NCBI RefSeq assembly: GCF_030410135.1
Contig: NZ_JAUGQQ010000007.1
Location: 46,089 to 110,088 of the forward strand
DNA length: 64,000 nt
DNA from: Aequorivita aurantiaca
GTDB lineage: Bacteria; Bacteroidota; Bacteroidia; Flavobacteriales; Flavobacteriaceae
Reading direction: 5' to 3'
Shown here in pieces: positions 23,810 to 32,068 of the stretch; position 1 is the stretch's first letter; each line of letters opens with the position of its first letter. A program made the position numbers and the translations under genes. The notes below the pieces were generated by a model. It was not told where the DNA came from. It saw only the letters and a program-made list of their open reading frames with translations, and ran no database searches.

Positions 23810-25188
23810 ATAATATCGTCTTTACTAATTAATATTCTTGCACTTATTACAGTTCCTGGAAAGTAATCATTGACCGATTTTACATATCTTGAATCGGGTT
23901 TTTCTTCAATATTATTGGTTTTATTAAATGTCATAACTTTAAAAGTGTCAGTACCCATCGTCTTGGTCTGAATGTTATAACTTCCATCAAATATGATATT
24001 AGTATTTCCTGAAATGATAGCCATTCTTGAAACTTCATCAGCATTTTCATTTGTGCCTTTTAAATTAAAAAAACTCTCTATAAATTGAATCGAACCATTA
24101 CCTCTCTTGGAACTTTCAATCGACACCGATGTTATTCCTTGTTGTAACGCATAAAGTGTCCATAATGTTTCTTCATCTAATGATTTTGACCACAAACTTT
24201 TCTTTGTATATCGACTTGAAATATCAGCCATTCTTTTCTTCATGTCTTCATTAGTACAAGTGGGTGATTTAAATTTCTCATAAATAGTTTCTCCAAAATT
24301 CATTATTGCTAAATGAAAAACACCAAAATCCTCACCCCCATTTTCGTGTTTTTGAAAAAATCCGGTAGAATATCTATACTTTGTAGTTGAATGTTCTTCC
24401 GCATTAATTAATATTTCTCCAATCACAATACTTAGGTCTTCAATACTATCTCCAGTTAATTCTTTATTCAAACTTGCTAAAGAATCAATAACATAATCGA
24501 CCATTTCCGTAGAATCTACCTCCTTTCGTTTGGCATTCTCAATCTTATTAAATTCTTTATTATGTACGCAAAGTTTGTATGTTATTATATCTGGAAATTT
24601 TATATACCCTTTTGAAATTATTGCTGGTGATCCAATAGAAAATAACAATTTTCGAATATCATGGTTATGTATATTAATACCGGATAAGCTTCTAATTTTT
24701 GATTGAGTATTTTTATTATTATTTCGTCGGCTGATAAATTTAAGAAGATCTTGTAAAATCATATCCAGATAAATTTGAGCCGAAAGCTCTATTCTTTTGC
24801 ACTCTGAATAGTCTATTTCAATAGTTTTATGTTGATCTAATAATATATTTATTGTTAACTTCCTAATGAACTTATAAGAATTATTTCCATTCTCAATTAA
24901 ACTGAAAATTTCAGGTACTTTTATTTTGAAAGTATTTTCATAAACTTTTTTTCGACTTATAGATTTATCAAATTTGGCTTTTTCGTTAGATAAAATATAT
25001 GATAGGTTTGACGGTAGCCATTTCTCTATTTGATTTTGATAAGACAAATCACCATTTAGTTCTTCCTTAGCTCTAAGATAATTGTCTTGTTCTTGTTTTC
25101 TTTCTTCCTTCTTTTTATTTTTTCTTTTAAGATCATTAAGAAATCTTTTTAGTCCAATACGATATTTTATTTGCTCTCTGTTTTTCAC
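23806..25188 (-). CDS. GHKL (HATPase)-domain protein, first gene of the cassette
   Basis: A 460-residue soluble protein. The first about 50 residues are very basic and helical. Residues 120-150 (KTIEIDYSECKRIELSAQIY) resemble an STAS-like strand-helix unit. Residues 225-400 form a GHKL ATPase: N-box SIVIGEILINAEEHS (Glu258, Asn262, His266), G1-like IMNFGETIYE (Asn297-Gly299) and a G2-like RGNGSIQFI (362-370). No histidine-kinase dimerisation domain or receiver is present, so it is not a two-component kinase. It starts the operon of three coupled leftward genes. I do not know this exact combination as a named system. Confidence 0.75.
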   Translation of the reverse strand: MKNREQIKYRIGLKRFLNDLKRKNKKKEERKQEQDNYLRAKEELNGDLSYQNQIEKWLPSNLSYILSNEKAKFDKSISRKKVYENTFKIKVPEIFSLIENGNNSYKFIRKLTINILLDQHKTIEIDYSECKRIELSAQIYLDMILQDLLKFISRRNNNKNTQSKIRSLSGINIHNHDIRKLLFSIGSPAIISKGYIKFPDIITYKLCVHNKEFNKIENAKRKEVDSTEMVDYVIDSLASLNKELTGDSIEDLSIVIGEILINAEEHSTTKYRYSTGFFQKHENGGEDFGVFHLAIMNFGETIYEKFKSPTCTNEDMKKRMADISSRYTKKSLWSKSLDEETLWTLYALQQGITSVSIESSKRGNGSIQFIESFFNLKGTNENADEVSRMAIISGNTNIIFDGSYNIQTKTMGTDTFKVMTFNKTNNIEEKPDSRYVKSVNDYFPGTVISARILISKDDII

Positions 25189-25363
25189 TTTTTAAAAGTT
25201 TGTTATAAAATATTGTATAAATCTTGTGAGGTCATATTTCCAAAAGTAAGGAAAGAATTTATTTTTTAGAAAATACTTTTATTCCAATTACAATGACCTT
25301 GTTAGCAAGTCTGATTTTTCTTTTTAAAATACGATTTTGCAATTAATTCAGAGTTACTGATTC

Positions 25364-25392
25364 CGCGGCTGGCGCGAGCGTCCCGCTCCTGC
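25364..25392 (-). repeat. CGAGCG hairpin repeat, copy 3, opposite orientation
   Basis: On the plus strand CGCGGCTGGCGCGAGCGTCC then CGCTCCTGC. It is the reverse complement of the copies at 22732 and 22909, and lies on the upstream side of the three-gene cassette. The cassette is therefore bracketed by inverted copies. Confidence 0.82.
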
Positions 25393-25435
25393 CTTTATAA
25401 TTCAAAATTAATAATTCTGCCTTCAAAATTCATAA

Positions 25436-27274
25436 TCATTGATACCCCGCCGCCTGCAACTTAAACAGGTCCGCATACAGTTTTGGATTTGCCATTAACT
25501 CTTGGTGCGTGCCCAGCTCCAGCACGTGGCCGTCCTGCAATACCAAAATACGGTCTGCCATACGCACGGTGCTAAAACGGTGGCTAATAATAATGCTGGT
25601 CTTGCCTTTGGTGAGGGCTATAAAGCGTTCAAAAACATCAAACTCTGCCTGGGCATCCAGCGCGCTGGTGGGTTCGTCCAGCACCATCACGTCGGCGTCC
25701 TTCATATAGGCGCGGGCCAGCGCCACCTTTTGCCACTGCCCGCCGCTTAGTTCTGTGCCCTTGTAAAACCTTCTGCCCAGGCGTTGTTCCAGACCGTGCG
25801 CCATTTCGTTTATTACCTGTTCCGCAAGGCTTTTGCTGGCGGCGTAGCTTATCACTTCATCGTTCTGCACTTGGTCTATATTGCCCACAGCTATGTTTTC
25901 GCGCAGGGTAAACTCATACTTAAAAAAGTCTTGAAAAATGACGCCAAAACGTTTTCGGTATTCGTCGACATCAAACTTGTTTATGTTGATGCCGTCCAAA
26001 AGGATTTCGCCCTGCGTGGGTTCGTAAAAGCGCAAAAACAGTTTTATGAGCGTGGTTTTGCCAGCGCCGTTTTGGCCTACGAACGCCATTTTCTCGCCAG
26101 CTTTTAAATGAAAGGTTACGCCTTTCAAAACTTCGGTTTCGCTGCCTGCATACGCGAAATGTAGATCGTTTACCTGAAAACCTTGGGTGATGGTTTCGGG
26201 GAGTGGGGTTTTTGCTTCGGCAGTTTGTTCGACAGTTAAATCTATAAAATCGAAGTAATCCTGAAGGTAAAGCGCACTTTCGGAAATCCGGGTAAAGCGC
26301 GAAAAGAAACCTTGTAAATTATTCCGCAAGCGGTTGAACGACCCGGAAAGAAAGGTAAGCTCACCAATTGTGATAGCGCCCGCAAGCACCCGCAGAATGA
26401 TGTACACATAGGCGCCGTAATAACTGAGCACGCCCAAAATGTTGAACAGCGACCCGTACAGACTCTGCCGGAGCGACAGTTTTTTGTTGATGAGGTAATA
26501 ATCATTTGAGAGCCCTTTGAAACGTTCCGCGATAAAATCGGTAAGCCCGAAAAGTTTGATTTCCTTGGCGGTTTGGTTGTTGGCGCCTATGAAACGGAGG
26601 TAATCCAATTCCCGGCGTTCGGCGGTCCAACTGCGCGCCAGCGAATAACGCGTACTGCTGAATTTCGCCTCATTTATAAACGAAGGAATAATACTGAGAA
26701 CCAGAATCAAAATCAAAATAGGTTCAAAATAAATCAATCCCACAATTAACGAAATCATGGAAATGAGGCTCTCCGCTTGTCCCAAAGCGTTGCTCATTAA
26801 ATCTACCCGGCTGTTTGTTTGGGTTCGGGCGCGTTCCAATTTATCGTAAAACTCGGGGTCTTCCAGTTGGGCAATAGTGAGTTCGCTGGTCTTTCGAATT
26901 ATTTTTTCGGAGGAAGCGTTGCTGTATAAATCCCCCAAAAGTCCGTCGGTCAAGTTTATCAATCTTCCCAAAAGATCGGAAAGTACCGCCACACAGAATT
27001 CGACAAGCACGAGATTCCAAAGTTGGGTGAAATCTTTGTCGATGAGGGAAACTTGCAGGATTATTTCATCAATAATCATTTTCCCCACCCAAAGAATTAC
27101 CACGGGTGTAAAGGCATTCAACAACCGACTGAAGGCATTTACAAAAAACAGTTTCGGACTGGCACGCCAGATTTCCCTAAAAAATCGGGGAATGGTTTTT
27201 AGCGCCTTAAACGAATCACGGACACTGGTTTTCTCTTTTTTATCTGTTATGGATTTTGGTACTACGCGCGCCAT
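25436..27274 (-). CDS. ABC transporter, fused permease and ATPase
   Basis: A 612-residue exporter-type half transporter. About six membrane spans lie in residues 40-335 and the ATPase follows: Walker A GQNGAGKTT (400-408), Q-loop Gln448, signature LSGGQ (509-513), Walker B VMVLDEPTSALD (529-540) and a switch His in IISHRFST. Two such subunits or a heterodimer partner make a complete pump; no partner gene is adjacent. Substrate unknown (lipid, peptide or drug export are all known in this family). It ends 43 bp beyond the hairpin repeat. Confidence 0.95.
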   Translation of the reverse strand: MARVVPKSITDKKEKTSVRDSFKALKTIPRFFREIWRASPKLFFVNAFSRLLNAFTPVVILWVGKMIIDEIILQVSLIDKDFTQLWNLVLVEFCVAVLSDLLGRLINLTDGLLGDLYSNASSEKIIRKTSELTIAQLEDPEFYDKLERARTQTNSRVDLMSNALGQAESLISMISLIVGLIYFEPILILILVLSIIPSFINEAKFSSTRYSLARSWTAERRELDYLRFIGANNQTAKEIKLFGLTDFIAERFKGLSNDYYLINKKLSLRQSLYGSLFNILGVLSYYGAYVYIILRVLAGAITIGELTFLSGSFNRLRNNLQGFFSRFTRISESALYLQDYFDFIDLTVEQTAEAKTPLPETITQGFQVNDLHFAYAGSETEVLKGVTFHLKAGEKMAFVGQNGAGKTTLIKLFLRFYEPTQGEILLDGININKFDVDEYRKRFGVIFQDFFKYEFTLRENIAVGNIDQVQNDEVISYAASKSLAEQVINEMAHGLEQRLGRRFYKGTELSGGQWQKVALARAYMKDADVMVLDEPTSALDAQAEFDVFERFIALTKGKTSIIISHRFSTVRMADRILVLQDGHVLELGTHQELMANPKLYADLFKLQAAGYQ

Positions 27275-27625
27275 TATTTAGTGGATGTGTCTAAAAGTTG
27301 ATGGATCTATATGTTAATTCGTCCATAGTTCTGGATTCTTAGCTCTTGGTTATTCCCTTTTCGCTATTCACTAGTCTACCAATTGCCCGTGGTTTATCAC
27401 CCTCCAATTTTTCAATTTATGAATGTAACAGTTTTTTTAAATATAGGCCTTCAAACAATAACACTTTTCTGCGGCACATCTAACTTCAAATTCGCCGATC
27501 ATTTATTTCGAATATTTTTCGCAATTTCAAAACTATTAATCACGACTTCAAAAAAAAAATCAAAATATATGTATCCTTTTTAGCCGATTTCTGTCTACTA
27601 TACAAACAATAAAAAACCCATAACT
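27275..27625. other. Divergent intergenic region, 351 bp
   Basis: This gap separates the leftward ABC transporter and the rightward metallothionein-like gene. I see no ORF worth reporting. No TAnnTTTG box stands close to 27626. A pair GTATCC (27571-27576) and GTCTAC (27593-27598), 16 bp apart, could be an ECF-type promoter; this is speculative. Confidence 0.5.
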
Positions 27626-27739
27626 ATGAATACTTGTATATGTACCAATTGTAATTGCACCAAATGCAACTGCAATGACTGCTCACAAAATAACTGCCCT
27701 TGCGGCAAATGCGAATGCAACAAATGCAGTTGCTGTTAA
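27626..27739 (+). CDS. Metallothionein-like cysteine-rich peptide
   Basis: A 37-residue open frame too short for most gene finders. It has 14 cysteines (positions 4, 6, 9, 11, 14, 16, 19, 24, 26, 29, 31, 34, 36, 37), almost all in C-x-C or C-x-x-C spacing, with Asn and Lys between, and no His. This is typical of metal-thiolate peptides that bind Zn, Cd, Cu or Ag. It has a strong terminator 8 bp after the stop and precedes sigZ by 46 bp. Function as a metal buffer or sensor is inferred from composition only; similarity to characterised bacterial metallothioneins (SmtA, MymT) is not obvious. Confidence 0.72.
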   Translation: MNTCICTNCNCTKCNCNDCSQNNCPCGKCECNKCSCC

Positions 27740-27746
27740 ATAAATA

Positions 27747-27776
27747 AAGGTTGGTTGCAAAGCCAACCTTTTTTAT
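27747..27776 (+). terminator. Terminator between the metallothionein-like gene and sigZ
   Basis: AAGGTTGGTT, a GCAA tetraloop, then AGCCAACCTT and TTTTATTTT. The 10-bp stem has one wobble and is followed by a T-rich tract. It may attenuate read-through into sigZ. Confidence 0.88.
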
Positions 27777-27784
27777 TTTTGAAT

Positions 27785-28303
27785 ATGGAAACACAAAAAA
27801 TTTGGAACCGGTTTAATGAAGAGGTGTATTTCTTCATCCTTAAAAAGGTAAAAAACGAAACCGCCACCCACGATATTTTTCAGAATACCTTTCTGAAAAT
27901 CCACAAAAGCCTGCACCAACTTAAAGATGAAGAGAAAGTAAAAGCTTGGGTTTTCCAAATTACCCGGAACGAAATAGCCAATCATTTTAATAAGGAATCA
28001 AAATATATAGCTCCCCTTGAGGAAATTGAGGAAAACATTTCCGAAAAAAAGAATGATTACTGCTGCTTCGATAAATTTATAAACGACCTCCCGCCCAAGT
28101 ACAGAGAAACCATTGAATTGGTTTATATACAAGGAAAAAAACAAGAGGAAGCGGCAAAAATTTTGGCCATCAGCCTTGCTAATGTTAAGGCACGAATAAG
28201 GCGTTCAAAAGATATTTTAAAGGAAAAATTTGCCCAATGCTGCAAATATGAATTCGATAAAAATGGCAGCTTGATCGGAGAGCCCAACTGTCCGGAATGT
28301 TAG
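27785..28303 (+). CDS. sigZ: ECF sigma factor SigZ
   Basis: A 172-residue sigma-70 factor. Region 2 begins with IWNRFNEEVYFFILKKVKNETATHDIFQNTFLKIHKSL, and the segment EEKVKAWVFQITRNEIANHF ends the core-binding/-10 part. Region 4 holds LPPKYRETIELVYIQGKKQEEAAKILAISLANVKARIRRSKDIL with its helix-turn-helix. The C-terminus is unusual for ECF factors: CCKYEFD...PNCPEC, four cysteines spaced CC...C-x-x-C, a feature of SigZ. The ATG at 27785 is used because an upstream TTG/ATG-like frame would lie in the terminator. It follows a metallothionein-like gene, so metal or thiol control is suggested (inference). Confidence 0.88.
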   Translation: METQKIWNRFNEEVYFFILKKVKNETATHDIFQNTFLKIHKSLHQLKDEEKVKAWVFQITRNEIANHFNKESKYIAPLEEIEENISEKKNDYCCFDKFINDLPPKYRETIELVYIQGKKQEEAAKILAISLANVKARIRRSKDILKEKFAQCCKYEFDKNGSLIGEPNCPEC

Positions 28304-28647
28304 TGCGAATCATTAAAATAATTTCGTAATTCAGATTCTGCTGTACCTGTCTTTTATATCCCCTCAAAAAGATTAAACATTTAATCAATACCACAAATTT
28401 GCAAATCAACAAAACAACAAATTTCCTTTCTTGTATCCTGCCCAATCTATTATAGAACCAAATGCCCATAATCAAATCCATTATAAAATTGGTGGGAACC
28501 ATAACGGGGAATAACTTCCTATTTTCTCAATAGGGAATATATAGTTAGAAGGGTACAATTTCCCATAGTTTCCCTGGCAAATAAATACCCATTCCACACA
28601 CCAACTCCCGAAATGCTATTCGTATCTTTATAAAAACTTTAAACCCG
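28304..28647. other. Gene-free stretch, 344 bp
   Basis: No gene found on either strand. A TATCTTTA element at 28623-28630, 18 bp before the next start codon, is the only promoter-like feature. The rest is A+T-rich and has no long inverted repeat. Confidence 0.5.
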
Positions 28648-29397
28648 ATGCGTTTCCTTACTGCAATCTGCTTCATCCTGTTATTCGTTTCCTGTAAAGA
28701 GGAAAGCAAATCCCTTTCCGCACAACAGATTATTGACAAAACCATTGAAAATGCCGGCGGCGACAATTATAACCTGGCGACCATAAATTTTACCTTTCGC
28801 AAAACAAAATATCGCAGTAAGCACAACAAAGGGATTTTTGAATACAGCCGCACTTTCACTGATTCTATCGGGGAAGTGAACGATGTATTGAACAACGACG
28901 GATTTACGCGTTTCGTAAACGCCCAGAAAATCAATTTGCCCGATTCCACGGCAACGAAATATTCCAATTCCGTAAACTCAGTAATCTATTTTGTGCAATT
29001 GCCATTCGGATTGAACGCCCCATCCGTGAAAAAGAAAGTGGTGGGCGAAGCAGAAATTGATGGCGAAAATTATTACGAAATTCAGGTAACCTTTACCGAG
29101 CAAGGCGGCGGTGCAGACCACGAAGATGTCTATATGTATTGGATAAACCAAGAAAACTTTACCGTGGATTATTTCGCGTATAAATTCTTTACGGACCAAG
29201 GCGGCATCCGTTTTCGGAAAGCATATAACCCCCGTATGGTCAATGGAATCCGTATTGTAGATTATGAAAATTATAAACTCGAGCCGTGGGAAAATGTGGA
29301 TTTAAAAACTCTCGATGAACTTTATGAAGCCGGAAAACTGGAGTTGCTTTCAAAAATTGAAACTGAAGATGTTTCCGTCATTAATTCGAAGGAATAA
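28648..29397 (+). CDS. DUF6503 family lipoprotein
   Basis: A 249-residue protein with a lipoprotein signal peptide (LLFVSC, Cys16). The mature part starts with LSAQQIIDKTIENAGGDNY and contains YRSKHNKGIFEYSRTF, YFVQLPFGLNAP and RMVNGIRIVDYENYKLE, the pattern of DUF6503 (related to outer-membrane-lipoprotein-like beta domains of Bacteroidetes). Likely exposed in the periplasm; function unknown. It converges with the M14 peptidase gene 16 bp away. Confidence 0.85.
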   Translation: MRFLTAICFILLFVSCKEESKSLSAQQIIDKTIENAGGDNYNLATINFTFRKTKYRSKHNKGIFEYSRTFTDSIGEVNDVLNNDGFTRFVNAQKINLPDSTATKYSNSVNSVIYFVQLPFGLNAPSVKKKVVGEAEIDGENYYEIQVTFTEQGGGADHEDVYMYWINQENFTVDYFAYKFFTDQGGIRFRKAYNPRMVNGIRIVDYENYKLEPWENVDLKTLDELYEAGKLELLSKIETEDVSVINSKE

Positions 29398-29412
29398 GAA
29401 CGGTATCATTTT

Positions 29413-31887
29413 TTAATTCACCCCAGCATTCACAAAAAATACGGCATTCGCCAAAAATAATTTTCCATTCTGCCAAAACGATCGGAAGGAAACATCATCA
29501 ACCATATAAATCACACTGCCACTACCTTTTTTCGCTTCCGCAAAAACAATTGAGTTTCTTAAAGATGCCTTTGCCGTTTCTCCCGAAAACCCCGAAACAC
29601 TTTCGGGCTCGGTGATATACCCAACATTATATCCATCATTCAAAAATTTATACGAATCATTGCCAAGTTTTAAACTATAATACGCATCGTCATAACCGAA
29701 AGCCAACGGATGCGTTTTGTCCAAAGTTATTTTATAAATACTTCCCGTGATAAAATCCTTCGTGCTCTCCATTTCTCGTTGTGCATAGGGAATCATATTT
29801 CCCAAGGTATCCTGCGCCTTTTCTAGCGCTTCCATTTCATTATGTTTTAAATCGAAACCTTCCTTTCCTTCAAAAATGCGCATAGCGTTTGCAATTGCTA
29901 TAATTTTTCCGCCCTTCTCTACCCATTGTTCCAGCGTTTTAAAAATATCGTCACTTAGTATCGATTTATAATTGCCGTCAGGCAACACCAGCACATCATA
30001 ATCACTCCATTCAACACCCGCCACATCATCCGTATTTATGGAAGTGATGGGGTATTTCAATTGGGTTTCAAAAAAATGCCAAAGTGCACCATAGCTTAAT
30101 GACGAAGTGCCCGGGCCTTGCAACATTGCTACACGCCGGCTTGTAATTAAATGAACGTAAAGCGACCCAAAATCGGTTAAATTATCACCATAGCTCGTGG
30201 GCGATGCATACAATTGACGCCCTATTTTGTTCGCTATCTCGGTGACGGTTTTATGGAAATCTGGATTGTTTCTATTGTCGCTCTTCGTAATAATTAAACT
30301 CCCACGCCCAAAGTTTTGCCCGCCAAATCCAAGTTCCTTTTCTGAAAAGCGAACCTTTATATCATGCTTCAATAATTCGGAAAGAAATTCGGCATCCTTT
30401 AAGCTGTTCCATTTGGCAATGTAGCCCGCCGTATTTGGAGAGGAAATATTTGTAACAATAGTATTTGGGGAAGTTGAAGTTGCCGCTACCAAAGTAGTGC
30501 TAGCAACCGTTTCAAGACCAAATGCATACGGCAAGCTCCACGCGGTAATATCATAAGTTAGCGGTGTTGACAGCGCCGCATTGGGTTCAAAAAGAACGTG
30601 CACCATTTTGCCCTTGGGCTGATTGGTGCTTACAACCAACGCCCCGTCGGTTTCCATTTTGCCCTTTTTATTTTCGTAATAATTGAAGCCACTTACACTT
30701 CCGCCCGTTGCATATCCATATTTTATTTCGTGGCGATCCAGCATTTCCGTGAGCGCCTTCAAATTATCAGCATTGCCTTTTAAAACAAAGCTTTTATACT
30801 TCAAATTATCATTTTGGAAAAACGTTTTAAATTCCGAATTAAGTGATGCGGCCTGTGCCGAGGCGACTTCAATAGTTGAAAGTCCGGTAGCGGTGTGGTG
30901 CGCCACACGGTCAATTAATGTAAGTTCAATTTCTTCATCATTATAAATCCCTAAACCGGCACGGCCGTGCCCCGCCTGTTCATAAGTCATCCCGATGGCG
31001 CCCATAAATAATGGGTACGTATCGCCATAACTCGGGTAGAGCAAATCAAAACTCTCGCGGGTAAAGAAAAGCCAGCCGTTTTCATCAAAATATTTGGCGT
31101 TGTTCTTCCCAATTTTATTTTGGAATTCACGCTGCCAAGGTGTAATAATTTCGTGATAAGGTTCCGCGCCGGGTGCGAAATAATACGGGTCGTTTATTCC
31201 CTGTTCGTGAAAATCCACATGGATCTGCGGCATCCATTGGTTATATATTTTTAAGCGTTGCTGGGTTTCTACTTGGCTTGCCCACATCCAATCACGATTT
31301 AAATCGAAAAGATAATGATTGGGGCGGCCGCCGGGCCATGGCTCGTGGTGTTCTGTTGCATCCTGTGACGGATTATACGGCGTAGCTTTTACTTGGTTGT
31401 ACCAATTTACGTATCGGTCGCGCCCATCGGGATTAACGCCCGGATCCATAATTATCACCACATTGTTAAGATAATCCGGGTGTTCGGTTATCAATTTATA
31501 AACTGTATTCATCGCGGCCTCACTACTGCTGGCTTCATTGCCGTGCACGTTATAACTCAGCCAGACAATAGCCTTTTCCGGAGAGGATGCACCGTTTAAA
31601 ATACCAATATTCCTTAAATTGTCGGTCCGTATCTGCTCTATGTTTGCAAGGTTTTCTTCGGAAGAAATTACAGCATAAGTCAATCGTCGACGCTCGTTGG
31701 TTTTTCCGTAATCGGAATATGTAACCATTCCACTATTCGCGGCCACATGCTCGAAATAGGAAACCACATCGGCATGGCGGGAAAATTGGGTGCCAATCTC
31801 ATATCCCAAAAACTCGGATGGCGACTTAAGCTGGGCAAAAATAAAAAATGGAAAAATAGACAGAAGGAAGGCGAAAGTCCGATTCAT
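29413..31887 (-). CDS. M14 zinc carboxypeptidase-like exported protein
   Basis: An 824-residue protein with a signal peptide (ends FFIFAQ). The M14 domain (about 30-350) has the zinc motif H115-x-x-E118 in YNVHGNEASSSE, the substrate-side NPDGRDRYV (152-160) and HVDFHEQG with the third ligand. The C-terminal part (about 400-820) is of mixed beta/alpha type with a GATase/ThuA-like element (DVLVLPDG, KGGKIIAIANAMRIFEG). The ATG at 31887 is preferred to 31950 because it starts the signal peptide. A peptidase or amidase acting on envelope or external peptides is expected. It points leftward against the DUF6503 gene. Confidence 0.9.
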   Translation of the reverse strand: MNRTFAFLLSIFPFFIFAQLKSPSEFLGYEIGTQFSRHADVVSYFEHVAANSGMVTYSDYGKTNERRRLTYAVISSEENLANIEQIRTDNLRNIGILNGASSPEKAIVWLSYNVHGNEASSSEAAMNTVYKLITEHPDYLNNVVIIMDPGVNPDGRDRYVNWYNQVKATPYNPSQDATEHHEPWPGGRPNHYLFDLNRDWMWASQVETQQRLKIYNQWMPQIHVDFHEQGINDPYYFAPGAEPYHEIITPWQREFQNKIGKNNAKYFDENGWLFFTRESFDLLYPSYGDTYPLFMGAIGMTYEQAGHGRAGLGIYNDEEIELTLIDRVAHHTATGLSTIEVASAQAASLNSEFKTFFQNDNLKYKSFVLKGNADNLKALTEMLDRHEIKYGYATGGSVSGFNYYENKKGKMETDGALVVSTNQPKGKMVHVLFEPNAALSTPLTYDITAWSLPYAFGLETVASTTLVAATSTSPNTIVTNISSPNTAGYIAKWNSLKDAEFLSELLKHDIKVRFSEKELGFGGQNFGRGSLIITKSDNRNNPDFHKTVTEIANKIGRQLYASPTSYGDNLTDFGSLYVHLITSRRVAMLQGPGTSSLSYGALWHFFETQLKYPITSINTDDVAGVEWSDYDVLVLPDGNYKSILSDDIFKTLEQWVEKGGKIIAIANAMRIFEGKEGFDLKHNEMEALEKAQDTLGNMIPYAQREMESTKDFITGSIYKITLDKTHPLAFGYDDAYYSLKLGNDSYKFLNDGYNVGYITEPESVSGFSGETAKASLRNSIVFAEAKKGSGSVIYMVDDVSFRSFWQNGKLFLANAVFFVNAGVN

Positions 31888-32004
31888 TTTGAACAATTTG
31901 AATAAGCGCCAAAGATAGCTAAATTCCAAATTGATAATTTTAAATACCAAAATTTTGAAACTATCACGCTTTGGGATTTTTTTAATTACAAAACCATATT
32001 AACG

Positions 32005-32012
32005 TATCTTTA
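32005..32012 (+). promoter_or_regulatory. Candidate -7 element for bshC
   Basis: TATCTTTA, one base short of TAnnTTTG, about 57 bp before the bshC ATG. A well-spaced TTTG is not present, so the call is weak. Confidence 0.4.
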
Positions 32013-32068
32013 AAGCGGCGACCCATTTAAAACGGTTATTTTTGTTTGAATTTTTTTCCGAAGAACCT

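Noticed and set aside
28185..28502. Leftward 105-codon frame over the sigZ end and spacer
   Set aside because: It overlaps the sigZ coding end and has no recognisable features.
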